A stretch of DNA of 64,000 bases from Ancistrus triradiatus (lineage: Eukaryota; Chordata; Actinopteri; Siluriformes; Loricariidae): assembly GCA_025084515.1 (NCBI GenBank), contig JAJAGP010000170.1:335029-399028 (forward strand). Reading direction: 5' to 3'. A program made the translations under genes and the position numbers. The notes below the pieces were generated by a model. It was not told the DNA's origin and did no database searches. It saw only the letters and a program-made list of their open reading frames with translations. Of the stretch, positions 23,401-35,600 are shown in pieces (the stretch's first letter is position 1; every line of letters begins with the position of its first letter).

Positions 23401-26400
23401 CGTGCTGAACTGACTTCAGCTTTTGACATAAATAAAAAAAACAGTATGGGAATCTTCCAATCATTCCAGTTGTATCGATACGTTTTTATAGCAGAATATC
23501 AGTGAGGCTGTCTTTTATCTGAAGTCTAATATAAGCTGTATAAAAAAACAACATAACCCAAAACACCAGAGCAAATCAACAACATAATTGTGTCAAAAGA
23601 AGAAAACTGTTTTCTTTAATTGGTGAATAAAGAGTCCAGACCATAACCCAAATTAGATGCCTTGACTTAAAGAGAGCTGGTCAATCAAGAAATCATCCAA
23701 TGGTCCAATCCAATGGTCTCAAGTTCCTCTTCACTGTTGACTGAATTGGTTAGCAGTTATTATCACAATTATTATGGAAAAATATTTTAATTAAACTGTT
23801 TAAATACTACATACACAGTTTAATATAGTTAAATACATATACAGTTTAAATACTGTACATGTGATGCCTTTAAGAATATTTTTCTGCTTCTGGATGAGAT
23901 TATACTGGTAATAGTTTTTGGCATTTTTCACAGGTGTGTGAGATGTTGGTTACAAAGGTCATTTGATCCTTAGTCATGGCCAGTTGGAAATTGAAATAGC
24001 AAACATGACCAAACTGGTGATGTCGCTATTAAAGAATAAATAATGTTATACAGACACTCATCAGACATATAAATACTTTACGTTGTATGATTTTGGAGAA
24101 TGTATACTACATAAACACTAAATACATATTTTATGATCAAACAGGTGTCCTTACTCCGATCACTTCAGCTAATGTGTAATGTGCTGTGGGTCACTTGGAC
24201 CCAGCCAGAGTCAGAAGTGGGATATGAAAAAGAGTGGCTCAGCACTGCAAACCAGCTCTCTACTGCTGAGCCACTCTGGTTCATATCACGTCTCTGGTGA
24301 GGTGTAATTGTAACTATACAACTGTAATATAACATTCTATAGCTGTTTTGAGACAACACTCCATTATAAATAGCATATCGTGTTATGGGGCTTGGTCTGT
24401 AGCATGCCAGACCATGCACAAACATGACATAATGCTACTTATGTTAGGAGAGTCTTGTATTTATGGCTACTTCAGTTTCAATCATTATATAATTTCATCA
24501 CTTGAATAGAATTTTTGTGAGACTGTCACCTTTAGAACATTTAACCTAGCCTGAGGACATGATAACAAAAAGTTTGGGTTCAACTTTGGGTTCAGCTATG
24601 CACTCCAACAACCCCTTCCCAAAAAGGTTATAGACACATGCTACGAGATTCAACTGAATAACTGAACAGTGCACTTACACAGCAAAACAGTGTGCTGCAG
24701 TGATGATCCATCTGTTATTGATGATTGATCCACCACAGTGGTGTCTGTTGCGCATTTGAATGCTAACTTGCCAGGGCCAGGCTCCTGATGCTGCATCTTT
24801 ACCTCCAAAAATTCTTCGACCAATAACCCTTCCACAGCCCTCCACGCCTTCAACAAAAACATAAATGCACTCAGACATACTCACATAGTTGGTGTATAAA
24901 ACATTGACCTAGCATTCAGTAACTTCACATGCCACCTCAGGTAATGTACATTGAAACAGATGCATGTACTTAGCTTACCAAAAAAAAACAACCATATAAA
25001 AAAGGAAAACAATGCAATACTTCTGTGTTACATACAGCACTATAAGGGTATAAGGGTACTATAAGGGTAAAAGTCTTAGTGACTATGGTAACGTCCGGTC
25101 AACGACTATTTCAGTCAATGACCTGTTTCGCCAAAACATAATGTGGTCATTAAACAGTCATTAAACGCATTCTATTTTGTTACGTTAAGAAGCTTTCTTT
25201 GTAAAGCTGATAAAATCAAACTGATGAAGGATTATTAGTACAGTTTCCACCAATTACACCAAACAGACCAGTGAAGGATGGAGAATTTGTTTTCACTGGC
25301 TTTACAGTTCCTCAGAGAGAAGCATGATACCACACCACTATCGGGTAACCACTGCTTCAGGTCGAGGCAGAATCATCATCTTCTTTAGGGGTTCATGTAC
25401 CCCTGGAATAAGAATAAAGCAAACATTAAATAAAATCAATCATATGTACAAACAAAAGATTATACACAAACACATCATTATTCATCCATACATTGACAGA
25501 TTATTGAGCTAGTCTTTGATTTTCCTCATTACAATGCATGTTGTAGAAATACCTGTCTGCAGGTTTATGGAATGTTGGTAAGACATAAGTGTAGAATTGG
25601 CAGTCTGGATCTGAATTGCACATCTGTTGACAAATCTTGGAATCATTTGTTGGAAACTGGCGGTAATCATTGCCTAAGAATTCACGCCGTTTATACTGTT
25701 TTGTGGTCCATACTTGTAAAGAGAAACAGCAAAATAATGAAGAGACCAGACAAGGGACAACTGATTTAACTGTTAGGCCTTAAAATCCAGAAAACTCTAA
25801 CCATTTGATAGCTTGCAGTTGCGTGCTGCAAATCCCGAGTAAACGTCTATGTGCGGAGCAGACTTAACCTGGCTTACATCTTGCGTATGCTTCAGAAAGC
25901 AGCGCATATCATACCTGTAAGGGGAAATTAATATTTGGAATATTAAAGCACAAAGGTAGGTGGTGCCCAGCAAACCTGAATTGCATCCGATTTAGGGTAT
26001 GCTTATGCCTGGTTCTTGTGTTCTACTCTGTAATAGACATGCTATAATAAATAAAGTATGTATATCATATGTAAACCTATAAAATATAGCACATCTTAAA
26101 TGGCATACATAGACCTATAGAATTTACTCAGTTCTACACATTATGGTGCAAGACAGTCAGACTCAGCTCCCACAGGCTATCAGACAATTGAACTCCCTTT
26201 AACACACACAACAGACTTGCCATAAGGACTGCAGAATTCCTGAAGACACACACAGACTGTCTAAGTGCATATACTCAGAACTCATATCTTCCTCCACAAG
26301 CAATCATACTACTCGGATTCTTCTGACAATACACAACATGCTGGCATATCAGGACTGTTTATCTGCTGAACACACATCGACTGTCTGAACATTCAGTGTT

Positions 26401-26607
26401 CTCACCACTTCTGCACTGTATACTCTACAACATACATGGACATAAAATACCTAGACGTCGCATTGGCTGCTGGATCATGTATCAGTGTCATCGTCATATC
26501 GGTCCAGGCAACTTCTCACAATTCTCCAAAGATTGCATTGGAAAAAATATGCCTGGTTCAACTCTAATAATAATAATAATAATAATAATAAAAACAATAA
26601 TAATGTT

Positions 26608-26656
<49 letters not shown>

Positions 26657-29600
26657 CAATAATAGTAATTGATTAGCAAAATTGGCAGCGAATGCGCAAA
26701 AAATTATTTAGTCAGCCACTGATTGTGCAAGTTCTCCTACTTAGAAAAATGAGAGAGGTTTATAATTTTCTTCATAGGTACACTTCAACTATGAGAGACG
26801 AAATGAGAAAAAAAAATCCAGGAAATCACATTGTAGGATTTTTAAAGAATTGAGTTGTAAATTATGGTGGAAAAAAAGTATTTGGTCAATAAATTTGGTT
26901 CAACTCAATACTTTGTAACATAACCTTTGTTGGCAATGACAGAAGTCAAACATTTCCTGTCAGTCTTCACCAGGTTTGCACACACTGTAGCTGGTATTTT
27001 GACCCATTCCTCCATGCAGATCTCTTCTAGAGCAGTGATGTTTTGGGGTGTAGCATTAATAGCTGAATTACAGTCCTTCAACTATGCCTGCCATCTATAC
27101 ACCCTTTTCCAAACACCAAGTCCTAAACTTTATGACACATTGGAATGCAAAAAGGCCCGCCATCTGGACAAGACTCTGCACAGATTAATGGCCAGATAAA
27201 CAACCATTTCTCAAAACAACAGAAGGAACTTAGGACATGGCCAAACCAGATAACCTTCGACATCTCGCAATCATAAACTAAGCCCATGTGTAACCTTAAA
27301 AGGGGGTTTCAACATTCCAGACCACCCATTTCCTCAATTTCTCTCCGACTGTTGCAAGAATAACGACCTTTGCTCAGTCAGCCTGGAGCCAGAAAGACAG
27401 CCCTGGATTTACGACACAAGGAACTATTGCCTTCCTTTATAAGAGACAAACCTTTTAATAATAGTATTAACTTTTGTTGGGAAAAGATTACCCTTGCCTG
27501 GATCACTTAATTAGAGAACACATGAGAACTGCTTCATAATAAGTCCAAACACACCCATATGTACTTAGCTATTTCATACAAAGAATTGATCGGGGATATT
27601 CATCGTACCCCTATATATAATCTTATATGTATGCATGTTACAGATTTGTCATGTATTTTCATCTCTATTTGGTTAGTGTTTTAGTTTAATGACCGTTCTA
27701 TACGTAATATGGTCCAGTTGTGCTATACTAATAGTTATAGTATATAGAAATAATAGCTGTGTCATCTATGTGTATCGATCGCTCGTGTTTAATACTTGTT
27801 CACACTTATAAAAGGACAGAAATGTAAGTTGTCATTCAGAATGTACTGTATCCTACATCTTGTATCAATCATATTGTTATTTGTTTAAAGAATAGCAAAT
27901 GTATGTGCTGTAGTTAAAATGATTTAACGATGTTCTAGGTTATCAATTCAAGGTGCCTTTGATCATCTGAACCTTACAACGAAATTCTGCAATTAAACTA
28001 GTAACTTTGAGGATTTTTGGTTATTATGTGATAATTTTAGTCACCCTAGATATGTAGAAATATATTAATAGAAGTCATAGCTTCTGTACAGCGGCCCATA
28101 CCAACCTATGGTGAAATTAAAAGACCCAACCACGATAGGAGGGATTTACTGATGAGTCAGCTTCTCATTGGCTAAGTCAGGGCAACTCCTTGTGCCCCGC
28201 CTCCGACCGCCTACGATCCGGAACATACAAAAGAATGCGGGCTAGAAACCCCAGAGCCAAGCCGCTAAAGAGGCCTTTCCGAGCGGTGGTGTGCATCGGA
28301 AGACGGATGTCACCGCTCCCCAAAATCGTGCCTTTTGGACAAGCCGGGCCAGGGTTGAATGATCTCGAGTGATCTTCCAGGCGAGTACCGTTTATGGCTT
28401 TTCTGGGTCCCTGATTCTCGAACCTTGCGTTTGATCTTAAACCATGCTTCAATGTAGACTCATCCACGTCTAAGTAGCTACCGCCATACTAGTCATGTTC
28501 AACGTAATTTGTGTTACTAGTAACTCAGTGCGTCGTGACAAACTAGTTCATAACATTGCCTCTGGGTAATTACTGTGCGATTGATAAGTTACACATACAA
28601 TCATCTTGTTTTCTGATTTAAATACTGTGATATATGTATGTTTGCCATCATTTCCTGGTTTTAATACTGTGATACATATGTTATTACATCAGACAGTCTG
28701 TTGGTATTGCCTTGTTTGTAGTTAATAAACTTGTTATAACCTTTTGGCCACGTGTGCCATTCACACAGGATTGGGGAAGGGCTGCGATGGCTCCATTGTA
28801 AAATGGTGAGAGGTCAGGACTCTGCGGTTTACACCCACCTACAGGCCAGTGGCCACTCTTTCAAGGATGAAGTCGTGCAGATAATTGATAAGGAGGAACG
28901 ATGGTTTGAACGTGGAATACAAGAAGTCATTTTTGTAAAAAGGGAACGTCTATCCCTGAACCGAGGAGGGGGCCTCAGAGTACACCTCTCACCAATTTAC
29001 TACGAAGCCATCGCAGCCCTTCCCCAATCCTGTGTGAATGGCACACGTGGCCATTGACGTTAATGGTTATGTCAATCTGCATATTAAACTGATCACCGGT
29101 CCCATTGTTATGCAATGGTGCTGGTACCAGTCATTATGCAAAGGTGCTCTATATAAGATTGGGGAAGTTTTCCCAACTGCTGAGACTGAAGAAGTCACTT
29201 AAATGAGTGACGAAGCGTTTCTCCAACAAAATCTATGTCCAGATGAACAGATTCAACTTCTGGGATTTTCTTACCTGGAACATTGAGCATGTATCAAGAC
29301 GAAAGGTCGAGAAACATGACTTTGAATTCACTATTCAGACATAGACTGATCACTGTCGCTGTTCTCTTTCAACTGGTTTTCCGGATCTACCAGTCCACAA
29401 ACGATCCGGTGGTGCCCTATTTGTTCATTAAAAATTAATCAATTTAAAGTGTAGTCTTAGGTTCGCTACATTATTTGGTGCTGCCCGTGTGTGGAAAGTT
29501 TAAATTGACCTTATGAATGAATGACTCTTACTCTATGTGGTAACTTCAAAACCACGTGTGCATAGCGTTCTGTATTCATATCTTAGAGCCTTTATACTTG

Positions 29601-32600
29601 GGTGCGAACAGGTATGAGGGTCTGCAGGTTTAATTGTTGAAAAGTGATATTGTGGTCTGTGGAAAGTTGGTTACAACGTTTTAAATAGCTGCTGTTGTGT
29701 TGGTTTTTGTAAAGAAAAGAAACGCGCCGCCATGCGTGATTGCGTTTAAAGCTGCTTTGTGTATGTGTTTTTGTGTGCTCGCTGAATATCAAAGGTACCG
29801 TTGTTAAGAATTGCGTTACTAAATAAGTAATAACTCCCTGATGCATGCATAGCGTATCGTACACTTATCAAATAAGGCCTCTGACGTAAACCGATTTTTG
29901 CGAGTTTCCAGAATCGTGCAGATACGTCCCGAATTGTTTTAATTCTACTCTGAGTCTTGAGGGAATTAAACACGTTCGGCCCTCCCCATGCTGAAATAAG
30001 TAGCGTAGCTAACGTGTTTGATAGGGGAATTTTTAAATCGTAAAACGCCGTTGTGATACGGCTGTGCTTAGAAACGCAGCATAAAATAAGCTGTTGTGAA
30101 AACTGCCAGCAGTGGGGCTCAAAATACCCTGAGAAACTAAATAACAAGAGCTCAAGTTGCATGACACTGATCTCAGCTTTGCCCTGAGCGAAGATATTCC
30201 AGCACGGCCTGGAAAGTAACTGCGTGGACCCATTCAAAGAACCGAACGTCCTTCGAAGGGCGGTGCTTAATGACGTCACGATTGATGTGCAACTTGTGAC
30301 GCCCCTTTTGTTGCGCAAGCTTTACCCTCTAGTGGCCAGATAAGGAAGGCCACCCTTTGAGGAATAATATAGGTTATTGACGCCCCTTTTTTGTGTCAAT
30401 TTTACCCTCTTGTGGTCAGATACTGAACACCACCCTGGGAGGGATAATACAGGCTATTGACCCCATAGCGGCTAAATCTTGAGTGATAAACTCAGGAATA
30501 ATTACCCAGTGTTGGTGAAACACTGCAGCCTTAAGAAAATGTATGCGTCTACACTGTGAACTTACTGAAGCTCATTAAGTCAATTGTGATAACTTATCAC
30601 TGTTAACTAATAGTGATCTACCACTATTAACTATAGTGACCTATATGTGGTTTCATTACTTTAATAGTGACTATCAGTGGTTTTTTTGTTAATCACTATC
30701 ACCTTTAAGAAGCATTATTATAACACAATCACTAATTATCACTATTAATTGAGTCCGCAAATTCTTCGATTGAGCCTTTAATTAAAATCCTTTAGCTGTA
30801 CTCAATTATTTAATGATAAGCCTATTGTGTTTGGTTATTTATTTATTTGTTTATAAATAAATAGAAAAAAATAAAAATAAAATAAAGCTTGTTCGAATAC
30901 AGTACACCATACCTTGGGTGCAGTGTACCTACCCAAACTGTAAAGTCAATTATCATTAAAACATAACTAATTCACGTATTAAGTAACAACATGGCCGCAG
31001 AGCCACGATCAAATTCCCTCTGTGTTGAAAACACAAATGAGGATGTTGAGTCGGCATTGCTAGAGATTACTCGATCACTAATGCCCGACTACCTAAAAAC
31101 TGCCCAACAGAGTGACCCAGCTGAACTTGAGTCACTGAGGGATGCCTGCCTAACCGAATATCTGAGCACCGATTTTAGAAGTAAGGAGGCATCTCAGCTA
31201 GTTATGAAGCTAGTTGCCTTACAGATAACAGAGTTCAAGAATCGCTCTGCGGAAATGGAGCAGGCCAACGCAAAGTGCATGGCCCTTGAACAACGCGATG
31301 CGAACCTTTGTAGTAAAATTAAAGTGTTAGAGGGCACCATGTCAAAATACATTCAGGAATTAGAAGCGCCCGAAGCTGAGAATGCCCAACTACAACAACA
31401 GGTCCAGGAGGCCTCCGGTCTGATAAACCGGGCTCAGAACAAAATAATAAGTTTAACTGAATGACAGGGCGAGACAGAGAGCGAGCTGGTAAAGACTAGG
31501 AATGAGCTAGCCTCATGCCAACGGCAACAATTGAAGGTAGAATGCGAGCTGACTGAGATAAAGCTGAACTTGGGGAATGACCCACAGCAGCCAAACAGTA
31601 CAGGAAAGAAATTCCTGGATTTCCCAAGCGGGCCGCTGTATGCTCCCGATATGCGTCCTGACCAATCAACAGGTGTACAGAATGTTCCCTGTCATGACCA
31701 AGAGCGGGATTATATTCCCAGAGTTGCTCCTGGATCCTATTTTTCCACAAGAGCCAGGAGAGAGTCTCCTGACTACGCCCAAATAACTCCCCCACGAGGG
31801 CGAGACCTCTCCTTCTGCTATACTCAGGGCCCAACTGAAAGAGATCTCGATAAAATTGCCTGCAATTATCAGGGGGCGCATTCCCGCCCCTAGGGGTCGC
31901 CGCGGGACCGCTAAACGCCGTGGCCGACCACCTATAAAATGAGCTTCCTAATGCCGGCCTTCGGCGCACTGTCTCGTATTCCACGCGACGTTTGGAGAGT
32001 TTTTTTTTGGTGTTACCCTTTCACAAACTGCATAAGGACAGTGGTAATCCCGTGTCGCACAGGAGGCGGGATGTGGTAAAGGCAAAAGCCTTGAGGTAAT
32101 CGCTAGGGCCTTAGCCGGTTAGGTTTGGGAAAGTTGGGGGTAACGCCACTAACCTCCGTCTCTCTCTCCAGCCCGAGACGCCCGCGGCCATCTTCCGCTT
32201 CTCCCGGTTCCCCCGGGACGTTGGTACGCTCCTGTCGTGGGTCCTGTCGTCTCCGGCATTATCCGGTGCTTACTGCACCCCGGGGCAAGTATAGCCGTTC
32301 TTCCCTTGGGCTTTCGAACGCGTTCCTTGCGTTCTAGAGACGCGCCGATTGCGCCTGGCTCGCCGAAGCCCCGGGCACATGCGCAGTCGCTCGACACACA
32401 CACACACACTCGCAGCGCACGCACAGAGCGTAACAAACACACACACACACGGCCGGCTCTGTCACACTCAGCACGCAGCAGGCGTGTGCTCACCGTGCTT
32501 CCCTCCCCCATACAAACAGAGTCAGGTCTGCACAGAGAGTTTTCCCACGCACACACATAACGCCCGCTCGAGCTCTGAGTACTGTGTGTGCCTTTTTTCC

Positions 32601-35600
32601 CTGCAGTTCAGTGCAGAAGTTCTGACGGGTTCATTCCCGCTTTTCTCCTTTGCCTTTCATTTTCCTTTTGTTGAGAAAGGATTTGTCCTTATAATATATA
32701 ATCCGTTTTTGTTTGAGATCGCCAGGAAGCGACTCCTTAGTTTGTCCGTAGGCTTATTGCCATCATTTCCTTTTGTCAGGTCACAGAATCCGTGGTGCAG
32801 CGGTAGCTCTCCCGCCCCCGGAGACTGTGACTCTGGTCTCGAATCCCGTGACGGGCCACCTTCAGTAGCCCCCCCGCTCTGTGACGGGATTTCCTTTTTA
32901 CACCTTTATTTTCCTTTGGGTCGTTTGGTGTAGACCCCCGCACTTGAGTCCGTTATTTCTCCTTTTTCGGTGCGCCTCCACAGATCCCCCGTAACAGCAA
33001 TATAACTCGATTCAAGCCCATACCTGGTCGCTCTAATGATGTCCGTGCACATGTGAATGACATCAAGTTCTACCTGCGAAAATTTCCCCAAGCTACAGTA
33101 GAAGACCGGATTTATTTAATCCGAGTGACCTCAAACCGAGAAGTTAGTAGTTTCATCACGCGCCAGCCGGACGATATCCATGGAAACTACTATCTGTTGT
33201 GTAAAGCGTTGGAGGAGGAGTTCTCCAATCCTCTCACACAGACAGGACTGGCCGCAACCCTATCAGTCAAACAGGGTAGGCAGGAGTCCCCACAGGTCTA
33301 TTATCATCGTTTGCGCCAAGCCTATTTTGGCTTCAGCAATCAACCTGGCATGGAGGAGGATTTGAACTTCAAATCATTGTTTGTCCAAAACCTCCATCCT
33401 ACTATCAGCTGCTATCTAGGCGTCTCAGCTTGCCCCCACACATTAAACAGTAGAGAATTGCGTGACTTAGCAATAAAGGGGTTTGTTAAATGTCAGCAAA
33501 CTGCCCAGAAGCGGTAGACCCTCCTAGTGTGCTGAGTATCGATACTACCTGAAAGGAGCCTCGGAATTGGAACCAACCAGTCGAGCGCAGGACTCCAATC
33601 AAGCCCATGGCCCGCACAAGGGGCAGGGAATCTCTCGGTCCCCACAAAACCATAGGCGCCACAGGTATCCTAAACAACAGTGGTCAGACCGTAATCGAGA
33701 TCAAGCGAACTCGGACACAGGTCAGCGTCCCCCAAGGTATCGCCACGATCGGTCTCCTCCCGATCAAAGCAAAGCTGGACATGCCTCATGGTCCAATCGT
33801 CCCTGGGGTAACCCAAGACGACCTTTTATTCCTCAGTACACTACTGAGAACAGGGTTAGAACAAACCCGAGCCAAGAAAAAGGCTACAACAAAAAGAGTA
33901 GAGCAGAAAACAAATCTAAAATGGTTAAAATCAGTCAGGAAGACTTAGCAGCCCTTAAAAGAATGATAGATAATCTGTGCCAAATTCATAGCCAGGAAGC
34001 AGATCTGTCCTCCCTCACCTCTGCTCCTCCCGAATTAGCTGTCAAACATTTGTTAAGCCATGTTGAAACAAAGGAGGATTGCTCCTCTGGGTCTGATGGG
34101 AATAAACTTGCAGTACCAGGCCCCAAACAGACTCCTGTCATGCAGGTGGTCATACCTGATCAGCCACCACAGGGGGTGAGAAACTGATTCCCCCTAGTGC
34201 TGTGTTAGTAGTCCAATCAGACCCCAAAGGAAACGAGCTTCAGGAGAATGGGGCAGCCATCCCCGAATAACCGTCTTTTACAAATTCCTAGGTCACTTAA
34301 CTGAGAGGGGCGTTGCACGAAAATGTTACATTTCTACCACCCTCGAGCATGGCGTCACACATGATGCTATCTTAGACACGGCATCCAACCTCACCTTAAT
34401 GTCAGTGACCCTTTTTAATCGGGTGAGGGCTACAGCCCGCCAAGCTAACCGGGAACTGCGTTTACATACCTGCTCTCTCAACATCCAGCCATACACTCAC
34501 ACTGGTATTACGGTCAATGGCCCTGGTCCACCTCACTATTGGACCGATGAGTGCGATTCACCCCATACATGTGTCCCCACTTGAAACTGTCCCACTTCTC
34601 CTTGGCAAAGATCTCCTAAACCGATTCGAACCCTTAATTGACTTTAAGTGTTTAAAATTTTGGGCCCTGGTCCGCAAACCTCTGCCCATCTCTTACCCAC
34701 TTGATGTGGGATCGCAATGTCGTGTAACCAGAACTACTAGTCCTACAAATACAATAGTTCGTTGAGCATACAGGGTATGATTGACGATGAACGATGGGAG
34801 TCGTCTGACCTTCCGTCAGAGCCTTCCTGGCCCCCGGGCGAACTAGTGGAACAACGAGATACCTTCTGTGTTCTCTGACTATACCCGAAACAACTTTGGC
34901 GTCAACAAAAAGCGATTCATGGGGGTCAATGACAGCACCGCCTGAACTAAATACGAAACCGGACCCTGAACCTCAAATCGAGCTAGTACCAAACAATGCT
35001 GAGACCCTACAAAGTGATCAAGAGTACGAGAAACACAGGGAGATCCTAATCAAGTATCGTCTTGATGCCTGCTCAATGATCCAGGTAAGAAAATCCCAGA
35101 AGTTGAATCTGTTCATCTGGACATAGATTTTGTTGGAGAAACGTTTCGTCACTCATCTAAGTGACTTCTTCAGTCTCAGCTAGTTGGAAAACTTCCCCAA
35201 TCTTATATACAACAAAATCTCCAACAAAATCCATGTCCAGATGAACAGATTCAACTTCTGGGCTTATGAAGTATCGCAACTCATTTACCCAAAATTCCTT
35301 AGACTGTGGACTAACCACATGTCCTGCTTATGTGAGTCAGTACAAAATTCCGTTAACATCGTATGAGCCAGTGCAGGAAATCATTGACAATTGATCGGGA
35401 AAAGGTTTGAAAAAGGGCATCATCCGTCCCTGTAACAGCACCTGCCCTGCTCCACTCTGGCCAGTGGTAAAGCCTAATGGCATGTGGCGATTAATGATTG
35501 ATTACCGTTACCCTGGTGGGGGGTGCCCCAAACAACCTCAATTGTTAGGGGACCCCCTCCTCGTAGAGTTAGGATTACGATCCTACCCATTACCAACACT

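Larger units (their letters stand above)
30991..33517 (+). pseudogene. gag-like gene, interrupted
   Basis: Starts with ATG at 30991. The first part is rich in Glu/Gln/Leu heptads (probable coiled coil, residues 80-150). An in-frame TGA at 31462-31464 follows 157 codons; the same frame then continues to about 31893. A 1130-bp LTR insert (31867-32996) splits the gene, and the C-terminal part (33000-33517) resumes after it and ends in TAG. No CCHC motif seen. Confidence 0.65.

Noticed and set aside
29746..30318. 190-residue antisense frame in the retrovirus-like leader
   Set aside because: No recognisable domain; lies opposite to the element's own orientation and is not supported elsewhere.
32793..32865. 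A genuine tRNA gene
   Set aside because: A- and B-box-like sequences are present, but I could not form a convincing acceptor stem, and the segment is shared with a second insert, so it is part of a mobile element.
32349..32933. 194-residue frame in the LTR-like insert
   Set aside because: Spans a (CA)n run and the tRNA-like segment; coding sense unlikely.
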